A stretch of DNA of 64,000 bases from Thiorhodospira sibirica ATCC 700588. Lineage in GTDB: Bacteria > Pseudomonadota > Gammaproteobacteria > Ectothiorhodospirales > Ectothiorhodospiraceae. Where the stretch lies: assembly GCF_000227725.2 (NCBI RefSeq), contig NZ_MU255056.1:403208-467207 (forward strand). Direction: 5' to 3'. The notes under the pieces were generated by a model. It searched no databases and was not told where the DNA came from. It saw only the letters and a program-made list of their open reading frames with translations. Of this stretch, positions 27,250-35,667 are shown one piece after another. Position 1 is the stretch's first letter; the number at the start of each line of letters is the position of its first letter. The translations under genes were made by a program, and so were the position numbers.

Positions 27250-27906
27250 ATGAGTGACAACACGATGAAAAAAAAGACGAGTGGATTGGTGCCGAGGTTG
27301 CGGTTTCCGGAGTTTCAGGATGCGGGGGAGTGGGAGGAAAAGCCGCTTGAAGAAATTGGTGAATTTACTGGCGGCGGTACGCCAAGTAGAAGCAATGACT
27401 CTTTTTGGAAAGGAAATATTCCATGGGTTTCAAGCTCTGACATATCAGAAGACTCGATCCATGAAATTAAAATCAGCCGATTCATCACTTCTGAAGCTCT
27501 GAAAAGATCAGCTACAAAGCTAGTGCCAAAGAACAGAATTCTTCTTGTGTCTCGTGTTGGGGTTGGAAAACTTGCGATAATGAAATCTTCTGTTTGCACA
27601 AGTCAAGACTTTACCAATTTCACGCCATGTAATGATAATCTTGAATTTATTGGCTATTTGCTTGCGTCAAACAGGAGTGTACTAGAAAAATTTAGCCAAG
27701 GCATGGCTATTAAAGGCTTTACAAAAGACGACATTTCAAAGCTCGCGGTCTACCTGCCAAAGCTAAAAGAACAACAAAAAATCGCCGACTGCCTCTCCTC
27801 CCTCGACGCCCTGATCACCGCCCAAGCCGACAAACTCGACGCCCTTAAATTGCACAAAAAAGGGCTGATGCAACAACTCTTTCCCCGCCCTGAGGCGGAG
27901 ACATGA
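27250..27906 (+). CDS. hsdS: Half-size type I restriction specificity subunit
   Basis: HsdS subunits choose the DNA target of type I restriction-modification enzymes and normally have two target-recognition domains in about 400 residues. This one has 218. The start LVPRLRFPEFQDAGEWEEKPL is a typical leading motif. One recognition domain (about 35-165) follows, then one helical spacer ending KIADCLSSLDALITAQADKL and LHKKGLMQQLFP, which is a normal HsdS C-terminus. The central part is distinctly more AT-rich than both ends. No hsdM or hsdR lies in the window. Half-size HsdS proteins can dimerise, so it need not be inactive, but it is an orphan here. Confidence 0.85.
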   Translation: MSDNTMKKKTSGLVPRLRFPEFQDAGEWEEKPLEEIGEFTGGGTPSRSNDSFWKGNIPWVSSSDISEDSIHEIKISRFITSEALKRSATKLVPKNRILLVSRVGVGKLAIMKSSVCTSQDFTNFTPCNDNLEFIGYLLASNRSVLEKFSQGMAIKGFTKDDISKLAVYLPKLKEQQKIADCLSSLDALITAQADKLDALKLHKKGLMQQLFPRPEAET

Positions 27907-27983
27907 CCCAAAAACACGCGCGTTCGCATAAAGGTATCGGTTATCAGACGGCGTTGCGCGGGTGTTTGCGATGATGGCGACCA

Positions 27984-28417
27984 TCAGCCAAGTTCCAGCC
28001 GGTCCTGGCCCTGTTCTTTTGCGCGGTAGAGTGCGGCGTCAGCGCGTTTGAGCAGGTCATCCAGGCGATCTGTGGTCTGGTGGGGGGTGACGCCCTGGCT
28101 CAGGGTAATCGGTTGACCGGGGCAATTTCGAGGGTGGCGATTTGCTGGCGCAGGCGTTCCGCGAAGTGGACGGCACCGCTGGCCGGGGTATCGGGCAAGA
28201 GGATGACGAACTGCTCAGGTCTTCAATGCGCGCCTGCGCTAGCGGATCAGGATACCAAGCGATCCAGCCCCCCCAGATCAACCGAGGTCTGCTCGCCAGA
28301 CAAGCTCAGCGGGGGAAATTGGGCCTGGGCATTGGCCATCATGCCCGTTGACAGCAACAGCAGCAGAACAGCCCGCATCCGCTGGACAAGGCATTTAAGG
28401 ATGCGGTGAAAGTCCAT
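27984..28417 (-). pseudogene. Collapsed periplasmic-sensor diguanylate cyclase
   Basis: The 5' end at 28417 encodes a signal peptide (MRAVLLLLLSTGMM, ANAQAQ) and the first residues of a sensor domain (SVDLGGLDRLVSWYPDP). The sequence then jumps into the end of a GGDEF domain: QFVILLPDTPASGA, then after a frameshift near 28105 ITLSQGVTPHQTTD and RADAALYRAKEQGQDR before a stop at about 27984. The membrane region and the catalytic GGDEF loop are missing. It starts inside the end of the FetB-like gene. A large internal deletion plus a frameshift makes it non-functional. Confidence 0.75.
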
Positions 28418-29201
28418 GCAGCCGATCCAGTCGCAGACGTTCCCGCTCATCAAAGAGCCGTCGGGAACCCAGCCACACGGCGAGCAGGGTGCCAAAGCCG
28501 GTGCCGCTGGCGATCAGGAACATGATCAAGATTTGATATTTGACCGCTTCCATCGGCGGGATACCCGCGAGGATTTGCCCGGTCATCATGCCGGGCAGGG
28601 TAATGACACCGGCGGCGGCCATGGCGTTGATAATGGGCACCAGGCCGACGCGAATGCTGTCTTGCACGATGGGCTCAATGGCCTTGGCAGCGGGTAGCCC
28701 GAGCATCAGGCGCGCTTCAATGATCTGGCGTTGCTGACGGGCGGAGGTGGTGAGTCGATCCAGTCCCAGGGCAATGCCGCTCATGGTGTTGCCCAGCACC
28801 ATCCCCAGCAGGGGAATGGCGTATTGTGGCAGGAACCACGGCTCCGGTTGGATCAGGATCACCAGGGCCAGCAGCGTGACCACAAAGGAAGACAGAAACA
28901 TGGACAGCGTGCCAACCCCAAATCCCCACCAACCGGCAAAGCGTAATTCCTGACGGGCCATAACCTCGCGCCCGGCCAGCAGCAGCATAAAGGTTGCCAT
29001 CAAGGTGATCCACAGCAAGGTGGCGTTATCGAACAGGATTTTGAGCACCAGACCAATCAGCGTCAGCTGTATGACAGTACGCAGCGAGGCAATGAGCAGG
29101 CGTTTTTCGATGCCGAAGTGCATACGCCAGCTAATTCCGGCCAGGATCAACACCAGTATTGAGGCTAAAGACAAGTCTAATACAGACAGCGAGATGACCA
29201 T
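28395..29201 (-). CDS. fetB: FetB/YbbM-type ABC transporter permease
   Basis: The 268-residue protein is hydrophobic with about six to seven membrane segments. It contains the family motifs VIQLTLIGLVL, PLLGMVLGNTMSG, EARLMLGLPAAKAI and ITLPGMMTGQILAGIPP. FetB with the ATPase FetA exports iron in Escherichia coli. No fetA is adjacent; upstream is a hairpin-rich stretch. The start follows GAGG. Its 3' end overlaps the start of a broken diguanylate cyclase gene. Substrate is inferred from family only. Confidence 0.88.
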   Translation of the reverse strand: MVISLSVLDLSLASILVLILAGISWRMHFGIEKRLLIASLRTVIQLTLIGLVLKILFDNATLLWITLMATFMLLLAGREVMARQELRFAGWWGFGVGTLSMFLSSFVVTLLALVILIQPEPWFLPQYAIPLLGMVLGNTMSGIALGLDRLTTSARQQRQIIEARLMLGLPAAKAIEPIVQDSIRVGLVPIINAMAAAGVITLPGMMTGQILAGIPPMEAVKYQILIMFLIASGTGFGTLLAVWLGSRRLFDERERLRLDRLHGLSPHP

Positions 29202-29284
29202 TAAGCGATTTTCCTCTGACAGAGGCTGATAGTATAACTATTCACTATCTTGGCGCGAGAAACCCGGCGCTACGCGGCCAAAAC

Positions 29285-29402
29285 TCTCCCCCTGTTAAGG
29301 GGGAGTCCCGCCGCAGGCGGGGAGGGGGTCTTGTGTTCAGTCTTTTTTAACCACCCCGCCCCTGACGGGGCACCCCTCCTTGAGAAGGAGGGGAGTTTTT
29401 TT
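29285..29402. repeat. Cluster of GC-rich hairpins, possible bidirectional terminator
   Basis: The hairpin CTCCCCCT/AGGGGGAG (29285-29304) is followed by a CCCGCC/GGCGGG hairpin and by CCCCTCCTT/AAGGAGGGG with a T7 run (about 29372-29402). The first reads as a terminator for the pentahaem cytochrome gene on the minus strand; the last one has its T-run on the plus strand. They separate fetB from the cytochrome gene. Confidence 0.6.
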
Positions 29403-29403
29403 G

Positions 29404-29428
29404 CGCGGCATCAAAATGATGCCGCCAC
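29404..29428. repeat. Dispersed element, diverged half copy
   Basis: The hairpin GCGGCATC/GATGCCGC followed by CAC is a diverged single-hairpin member of the dispersed family. It is placed 20 bp after the cytochrome c stop codon. Confidence 0.5.
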
Positions 29429-29448
29429 ATTTTCAGACGGTTTTAGGC

Positions 29449-30714
29449 TTAATAGATACGCTGTTCAGATTTGGCAATGACGCGGGCTTGTTTCAGGTCG
29501 TCGGGTACGTTGTCAAACATCACTTTCATCGCGGGCAGTAACAGGTCGTAATACAGCTCGGTGCGCACGACGGCCACGTTTTGGGCCGGTATCTGATACA
29601 AAAAGTCTCTGGATTCATGCGGTTGCAGGCGGGTGTCGGTACCAATGGCCTTGGCCTGCGGTGGGGGTGCGGGTTTGCCGTCTTCATCCACCAGGGTGAG
29701 CATGAGCATGGCCTTGGGGTCTTCGGGCAGGGGGTGTTGGCGGAAATTGGCCCAGACCAGGATGCCGAAGCTGTCATAGGCAGACACCCGTAAAAAGGCG
29801 TTACGGAACGGGGCGCCGGTGGGCATATTGTGCGGCAGCATGTTTTGCAGGGTGATGTTGACCTCTATGCTGTCTTGTTCCCGTGCGGCCTGCATGGTGA
29901 GGATCACGGAACGGCGCAGCATGGCGGTATCATAGCCGCCGTAGAAGTTATGGCTAACCCGGCCATCAACCACTGGCATGTGGCATTGCTGGCAGTTAAA
30001 GGTGCTGGACTGGCGAAATTCTGCACCGGTCATGCACAACGGCACACCGTGCGGATTGTTGCGCTGATCATGACAGCCCAGGCAGGCATCTGCACTGCGC
30101 AATAAGGCCGCATTGCCTTCCATCGGGAAGGGGTGAAAGGTGGGTACAATGGCCTCGATGCCGCGCGGTGGCGGTGGAATGAAGCGCGTGGAGAAAACCC
30201 GTCCGGAAGGCCCTTGCAGAACTTCAGAAAAGCTGTAAGCCTTGATGCCCAGATTCATCTGGCCGCCTTCGTGGGCGTGAATCCCTTGATAGCTCTTCAT
30301 CGTATGACAGGTGACGCAGGTCACGCCTTCGCCATAGACCGGCAAGGCATCAAGCTTGGTGCGCCCATCCATGGCTGCTGACGGGGCATGACATTGCAGG
30401 CATACCGGAAAGGCGCCATTGCGGGTGGTCTGCCCGTCCTGGCGCGGATCGCCGACCTCACGCCGATACATGGCCTCATGAATCGGGCTGTACAGCGCCG
30501 TGGATTTGGCATGCATGGAGGCCGCCCATTCGTTGTAGATTTCCCGATGGCACTCCCGGCAATGCTCCGCCGATAACCGATGGATCGGGCTATTCAGCGG
30601 TTCCAGCGGTTGCGCCTTGAGCGGGGTTTGCGCACATAGCCCGAACAGCACAACACTGCCAGCCAGCAGCACAAGGGATGCCCTGAGCCGGTGATACCCA
30701 GACATGATATACAT
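29449..30714 (-). CDS. Pentahaem cytochrome c family protein
   Basis: This periplasmic protein of about 421 residues has a signal peptide (SLVLLAGSVVLFGL, then a site near PLKAQP). Five CXXCH haem-binding motifs are present: CRECH, CLQCH, CVTCH, CLGCH and CQQCH, all in the first 260 residues. The C-terminal 170 residues have no haem site and form a beta-rich domain. It resembles the cytochrome c554-like family of multihaem electron carriers, but the electron donor is unknown. The ATG at 30714 is preceded by AAGGAG at a spacing of six. A cytochrome b561 gene lies 5 kb away; a link is speculation. Confidence 0.88.
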   Translation of the reverse strand: MYIMSGYHRLRASLVLLAGSVVLFGLCAQTPLKAQPLEPLNSPIHRLSAEHCRECHREIYNEWAASMHAKSTALYSPIHEAMYRREVGDPRQDGQTTRNGAFPVCLQCHAPSAAMDGRTKLDALPVYGEGVTCVTCHTMKSYQGIHAHEGGQMNLGIKAYSFSEVLQGPSGRVFSTRFIPPPPRGIEAIVPTFHPFPMEGNAALLRSADACLGCHDQRNNPHGVPLCMTGAEFRQSSTFNCQQCHMPVVDGRVSHNFYGGYDTAMLRRSVILTMQAAREQDSIEVNITLQNMLPHNMPTGAPFRNAFLRVSAYDSFGILVWANFRQHPLPEDPKAMLMLTLVDEDGKPAPPPQAKAIGTDTRLQPHESRDFLYQIPAQNVAVVRTELYYDLLLPAMKVMFDNVPDDLKQARVIAKSEQRIY

Positions 30715-30899
30715 CGCACACTCCTTATCGAATACGTTATTGTTATGGGACACTATGGCGTATATGAGCCACAGTGCTCACTTTGCTAAAATTGCAGGGA
30801 CATTTGCATTGACTAGCGACAGGAAATCGACAAATAGCCCCTGGCAAGGGTGCGCAGCAGATCAATGGCATCCTTCAAATTTGTGTTGAGAACCCCTTT

Positions 30900-31499
30900 G
30901 TGCGTGAGATTCCCCCCTTAGTGCTAGCCTCCAGTTCACCCTTTCGGGCGCAGCTTCTGGCCCAATTGGGTCTGCAGTTTCAGTGTGTCAGCCCGGATAT
31001 TGATGAAAGCCCGCAGCCCGACGAGACGGCTCCGGCACTGGTGCAGCGTCTGGCCATCGCCAAGGCCCAGGCGGTGGCTTCACATCATCCGCAGGCCTTG
31101 ATCATTGGCTCGGATCAGTGTGCGCTGCTCAATGGGCAGATTCTGGGTAAACCGGGCCATCACGCCAATGCGGTGGCGCAATTACGGGCCGCACGCGGGC
31201 AATGGGTGGTATTTCATACCGGCCTGTGCCTGCTCAATAGCGCCAGCGGCCATCTGCAGGTGGATGAGGTGGCCTATCAGGTGCAGTTCCGCCCGCTCAG
31301 CGATGCCCAGATTGAACACTATCTGCAGCGCGAACAGCCCTACCAATGTGCCGGTAGTTTTAAATCAGAGTCCTTGGGGATTGCGCTGTTTGAACGCATG
31401 CAAGGTGATGATCCCAGCGCCTTGATTGGCTTGCCTTTGATCCGTTTAGTGACGATGCTGCACGCTGAGGGTCTGTGTGTGCTGACCCACCCCCACTGA
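30900..31499 (+). CDS. Maf family nucleotide pyrophosphatase
   Basis: Maf proteins hydrolyse modified or non-canonical nucleoside triphosphates. The 199 residues start with LVLASSSPFRAQLLAQLG. They contain SPDIDESP, IIGSDQCALLNGQILGKPG, AGSFKSESLGIALFERMQGDDPSALIGLPL and a normal C-terminus. The pattern with DQ and KSE is closest to the YceF subgroup (7-methyl-GTP pyrophosphatase), assigned by memory of the motif and so moderate in confidence. GTG at 30900 is the start. Confidence 0.88.
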   Translation: MREIPPLVLASSSPFRAQLLAQLGLQFQCVSPDIDESPQPDETAPALVQRLAIAKAQAVASHHPQALIIGSDQCALLNGQILGKPGHHANAVAQLRAARGQWVVFHTGLCLLNSASGHLQVDEVAYQVQFRPLSDAQIEHYLQREQPYQCAGSFKSESLGIALFERMQGDDPSALIGLPLIRLVTMLHAEGLCVLTHPH

Positions 31500-31630
31500 A
31501 CGCCTTGTTGATCAGCGGATGCGTTTGGCCTGTGTTGTCGAGGTGTGCTCATATTTTGGCCCATCCTTTGCTTGTTCTATTGTAGGCTTCACCATGAGCA
31601 TACCATTCACCTTTTAACCGGTTTAACGCC

Positions 31631-33814
31631 ATGTCTGCACGGATTATTGATGAGCTTCACCCCATCAAGGCGCTAAGCCCGCTCAAACGCGAGCGGCTGG
31701 CCCAAGAGGGGTCTATCCTGCTGGCCGACCCGGAGCAGGAATTTCGCAGCGCCGATGAAGCGCAGTGGTTTTTGTATCTGCTGAAAGGCAGTGTGACACT
31801 GCTGGAAGACGGCGAGCCCATTTTGATTAACGCAGGTACTTCACGCGCCTTGCATCCGCTGTTTGCGGAGGATAGCCGCGAGGATTATCTGCTGGTATTG
31901 GCAGAAAAAACCCAGATTCTGCGTCTGGATCGTGCGCTGTATGCCACGCTCAAACAAGAAGATGAGGCCAATGCCCAGACTGAAAACGCCGAGCAAAACC
32001 CCCAGATCAGCGAGACGGATCGGGATATTTTTGCCGGGGTCTATCAGGCCTATCTTTCCGGCAAACTGGAATTGCCCGTTTTGCCGGATATGGCGATCAA
32101 GATCAAAAAGATGGTCAATGATCCCAATATTGATGCCAATAAACTCTCGCGCTTGATTCAGGTGGATATGGCAACAACCGCCGCCTTGATTCGCAGCGCC
32201 AACAGCGGCATGTATGCGGGCCTCAATCGGATCAACAGTGTCCGCGATGCCATCGTGCGCCTGGGGCTGGAAACCACCCGCAATATGGTGTTTAGCCTGG
32301 CGATTCGTCATGTGTTCAAGAGCAAATCCGCCTTATTCAAGCAGCGCCTGCAGCAACTTTGGGAGCGCAGCGTGCATATCTCGGCGCTCAGTTATGTGAT
32401 CGCCCGCCATGTGCAAGGTTTTGACCCGGAACGGGCGATGCTGGCCGGCTTGCTATGCGATATTGGCGAATTGCCGATCATCGGCTATCTGGAGCAAGTC
32501 AAGGCGCAGCCGACCGCCGAGGAGCTGGAACGCATCATCAGCACGCTGAAAACCGATGTCGGCGAGATGATTGTCAAACACTGGGGACTGGATGAAGACA
32601 TCGCCGTGGTGGTGCGTGAGTCCATGCACTGGCTGCGCGAAACCGCCGATGGCGTGGCTGATTATTGCGATATTGTTCTGGTGGCGCGGCTGTATTATGC
32701 GCTGCAAATCGGACGCGCAGAGGAATCACCCCGGTATAACGAGGTTCCGGCCTTTGCCCGGCTCAGTCTTGGCCAGCCTAATGAGGCCCTGAAACTGGAT
32801 GTGATTGAGGAATCGGAGGAAGAACTCAAGGCAGCGATGGACATTCTCAAAGGAAACGCCACCATGCCCGGTCAGGAAAAGGGCAAACGCCAGGATTCAG
32901 CAACGGATACCCACAGCACCCCGGCAAAAAAAAAATCCGCCGCCGAAGCGCAGGCCGCCGTCGCTGAAGCCTCGCCAGAATCCGCTGCTGCGCCCACGCC
33001 CACGCAGCGGGGCTTAGTGCAGCGCGTCTTTAAGGAATTACGCGAGGCGCAAGACTTTCGTTTATTGCTTGAGCGTGAGACTGGCCACAGCTATCAGATC
33101 AAGCAAACCGCCAATGGCTATATCATCCAGCGCAAACGGCAGATCAAGGAAGCAAGCCCGGTTCTGGCAAACAGCTTTAGCGTACCCAGCCCGGCGCAGC
33201 GTCAGGCCATGACCAATGGACTGCTGTTCGCGCCCTCCTGGTTAGCCGCCTGGCCCTTTGCCTTGTCTACCTTGACCGGCCTGGGTCTGCTGATCTTCAG
33301 TCTGATCTCCAGCCACTTTGCCCACAGCAGTGCCCTGCTTGCGATTTTTGCGCCGGTGCTCGGGCCAGCGTTTGTGATGATGGGCACCGCCTTGCTGGGC
33401 TTTTCGCTTATCGGCGGCCTGATGGCGCGTTATGCGCGTAGCTATCTGGTCAGTCATGAGGGCCTGGAAGTGATCAACGGCCTGTTTTCCTATACCGCGC
33501 ATCATATTCCACTGGATAAGATTGACGCGATGGCGGTGCAGCAATCCGATTGGGAACGCTGGCTGGGGATTGGCAATCTGACCTTCAGCAGTCTGGCGAA
33601 AAACAAGGATCTGATCTTTTCCGGTATTGCCGCGCCCTTTGAGCATCTGGATCAAATCTCCAGCTATATCAATCGCCTGGGCGAAGACGAGATGGAGGCG
33701 CTGCTGCAGGCCCCTAAAGACAAAGCTGAGGTGCTCACACTGGCGCCCGGCAGCACTAACGCCGCCGCTACGACCCCGGCCCCAGAAGCCAGCACCGGGG
33801 TAAAGTCCGATTGA
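31631..33814 (+). CDS. HDOD domain protein fused to a membrane PH domain
   Basis: The 727-residue protein starts with a cyclic-nucleotide-binding-like beta-roll (about 1-110). An HDOD signalling domain follows (about 130-345: LPVLPDMAIKIKKMVND, IQVDMATTAALIRSANS, LGLETTRNMVFSLAIRHVF, AGLLCDIGELP). A low-complexity Lys/Ala-rich linker (about 395-460) contains a 10-A tract. Two membrane helices (about 536-560 and 568-597) lead into a bacterial PH-like domain (about 605-690: YLVSHEGLEVINGLFS, DWERWLGIGNLTF). The C-terminal domain points to the cytoplasm if the HDOD domain does. HDOD proteins usually act in signalling; a membrane-anchored form is uncommon. The ankyrin gene follows at a 4-base overlap of frames. 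Confidence 0.85.
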   Translation: MSARIIDELHPIKALSPLKRERLAQEGSILLADPEQEFRSADEAQWFLYLLKGSVTLLEDGEPILINAGTSRALHPLFAEDSREDYLLVLAEKTQILRLDRALYATLKQEDEANAQTENAEQNPQISETDRDIFAGVYQAYLSGKLELPVLPDMAIKIKKMVNDPNIDANKLSRLIQVDMATTAALIRSANSGMYAGLNRINSVRDAIVRLGLETTRNMVFSLAIRHVFKSKSALFKQRLQQLWERSVHISALSYVIARHVQGFDPERAMLAGLLCDIGELPIIGYLEQVKAQPTAEELERIISTLKTDVGEMIVKHWGLDEDIAVVVRESMHWLRETADGVADYCDIVLVARLYYALQIGRAEESPRYNEVPAFARLSLGQPNEALKLDVIEESEEELKAAMDILKGNATMPGQEKGKRQDSATDTHSTPAKKKSAAEAQAAVAEASPESAAAPTPTQRGLVQRVFKELREAQDFRLLLERETGHSYQIKQTANGYIIQRKRQIKEASPVLANSFSVPSPAQRQAMTNGLLFAPSWLAAWPFALSTLTGLGLLIFSLISSHFAHSSALLAIFAPVLGPAFVMMGTALLGFSLIGGLMARYARSYLVSHEGLEVINGLFSYTAHHIPLDKIDAMAVQQSDWERWLGIGNLTFSSLAKNKDLIFSGIAAPFEHLDQISSYINRLGEDEMEALLQAPKDKAEVLTLAPGSTNAAATTPAPEASTGVKSD

Positions 33815-33882
33815 GCGGCACCTTACGCGTGTGGCGGCGTTGTTTCGGTGCTGTTTTATGTTCCACACTGCGGGATGAAACC

Positions 33883-35667
33883 ATGCGAAACGTACTGCTT
33901 TGCTTGCTGTTATTACCGAGTACGCTATGGGCCAGCCCTTTGCTGGATGCGGCGTTTTGGCCGCAGGCCACGCCCGAGACGCTGACGGAGCTGCTGGAAG
34001 CGGGAGGCGAGATTATGCTTAAGGATGAGCAGGACAACACGCCTTTGCATCTGGCGGTGCGCCACGGTGCCAGTCCGGAGGTTTTGGCGCTGTGGCTGCA
34101 ACACGAGGGGGTGGATATTGACGCACAAAATGCGCAGGCAGAAACCGCCTTGCACCTGGCTTTGGATGATGCGGTGGCCCCGGAGATCATGGAGCAGCTG
34201 CTGAGCGCCGGTGCCTCGCCTAAGCTTGCCGATGCCGAGGGTTTGACGGTTTTACATCGGGCGCTGAATCAGCGCGTGGCGGCTGAGCGCATTGCGCTGT
34301 TGCTCCAGCACGGCGCAGACGTGGCGCAACGTTCCACCGAGGCAGATTGGACCGCACTGCACCACGCCGCCCGCTTTCATGATGACCCTGACGTTGTGAA
34401 TGCATTGCAGCAGGCCGGGGCCGATCTTCATGCCAAAGACGCGCAAGGTTTGACGGCGCTGCATCTAGCCAGTGCCTACAATCCGGCGGAGGCCGTGGTT
34501 GCGCAATTATTGGCGCTGGGTGCCAAGGTGGGCGCGGTCAATCCGCAACAGCAAACCCCGCTGCATCTGGCCGCCGCACAGAGCCAAAATCCAGCCATTG
34601 TGCGTCATTTACTTGCCGCCGGAGCGCAACTGACCCAGGCCGATAAACAGGGCTGGACCGCGCTGCATCACGCGGCTGCACATAGTCACACCGCCGCTGT
34701 GGTATACGCGCTGATCAATCCGCAGGCAGAGCCCGAGGCGGAGACGGAGGCCGATATTGCGGCTGAAGCGCCCGCCGAACCGGCGCCTGATCTTGCCGAG
34801 GATGAGAATACTACGCCAGCGGCTGCAGAAAGCCCGATGATTGACTGGTCGCTGCGCACCCAGCAAGGGCTTAGCCCCTTGCAACTGGCCGCCATGCACA
34901 GCGCAAGCCCGGAAGTGATCCAGGTCTTGCTCAACGCCGGGGCGGATGTGCAGGAACGGCTCGCCAATGCGCTCAGTCTGTTTTATGACGAAGGCACCCG
35001 CCCAGCCGATGCCGCCCTTGCACAACGCAACACCCAGCGCCTGTTGGCACTGAGCAAAACCATTGACGAGCGGATGGAGCATGGGCTTAGTTCGGTTTAC
35101 CTCGCGGCGGAGTATCTGCTCAATCCTGCGCAGGTACAAAATCTGCGCACCCTGGGGGAACAAATGGGCGGCTGGGCCGATGATGGACTGACCTCGCGCC
35201 AGCTCAACACCGCCTACGAGATCCCTCAGGCGCTGCTTGATAAAGTTGGACAGCTTCCGCTTCCCGTTACCACGCGGCCAGCCGATGACTGGACGCTCTT
35301 GCATCTGGCCGCCGCGCATAACCCACAGCCAGATATTGCCCAGGTGTTTACCGCGCACGGTCTGGCGATTGACACCCCCAGCGCGCAAGGCTTGACCCCG
35401 CTGCATCTGGCCGCTGCGTACAACGAACAGGCGCAAGTCCTGCAAAAGCTGCTGACCTTGGGTGCCGATCCCCAGGCGCAGACCCAAAGCGGTCTGAATG
35501 CCCTGCATCTGGCCGCTGCCGAAAATACCAGTCCCGAGGTTGTGCGCGCCCTGCTGGCCGCAGGCTTGCCCGCACGCAGCCAAACCGCCCAAGGTTTGAC
35601 ACCTCTGGACTATGCCCAACGCAACCCGCATCTCAAGGACACGGATGTCCTCGATCTGCTCAGATAA
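33883..35667 (+). CDS. Periplasmic ankyrin repeat protein
   Basis: The 594-residue product has a signal peptide (MRNVLLCLLLLPSTLWASP) and is then almost wholly ankyrin repeats. More than twelve units of the type TPLHLAVRHG and TALHLASAYNPAEAVV are visible, many keyed by ALHLAA. An acidic Glu/Ala-rich insert lies near residues 282-315. It is expected to be a periplasmic binding scaffold with an unknown partner. The ATG at 33883 is preferred over 33811 because it begins the signal peptide. The stop abuts the mnmE start with no gap. Confidence 0.87.
   Translation: MRNVLLCLLLLPSTLWASPLLDAAFWPQATPETLTELLEAGGEIMLKDEQDNTPLHLAVRHGASPEVLALWLQHEGVDIDAQNAQAETALHLALDDAVAPEIMEQLLSAGASPKLADAEGLTVLHRALNQRVAAERIALLLQHGADVAQRSTEADWTALHHAARFHDDPDVVNALQQAGADLHAKDAQGLTALHLASAYNPAEAVVAQLLALGAKVGAVNPQQQTPLHLAAAQSQNPAIVRHLLAAGAQLTQADKQGWTALHHAAAHSHTAAVVYALINPQAEPEAETEADIAAEAPAEPAPDLAEDENTTPAAAESPMIDWSLRTQQGLSPLQLAAMHSASPEVIQVLLNAGADVQERLANALSLFYDEGTRPADAALAQRNTQRLLALSKTIDERMEHGLSSVYLAAEYLLNPAQVQNLRTLGEQMGGWADDGLTSRQLNTAYEIPQALLDKVGQLPLPVTTRPADDWTLLHLAAAHNPQPDIAQVFTAHGLAIDTPSAQGLTPLHLAAAYNEQAQVLQKLLTLGADPQAQTQSGLNALHLAAAENTSPEVVRALLAAGLPARSQTAQGLTPLDYAQRNPHLKDTDVLDLLR

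Noticed and set aside
33811..33882. Upstream extension of the ankyrin protein
   Set aside because: It precedes a clear signal peptide, overlaps the HDOD gene end, and has a poor start context.
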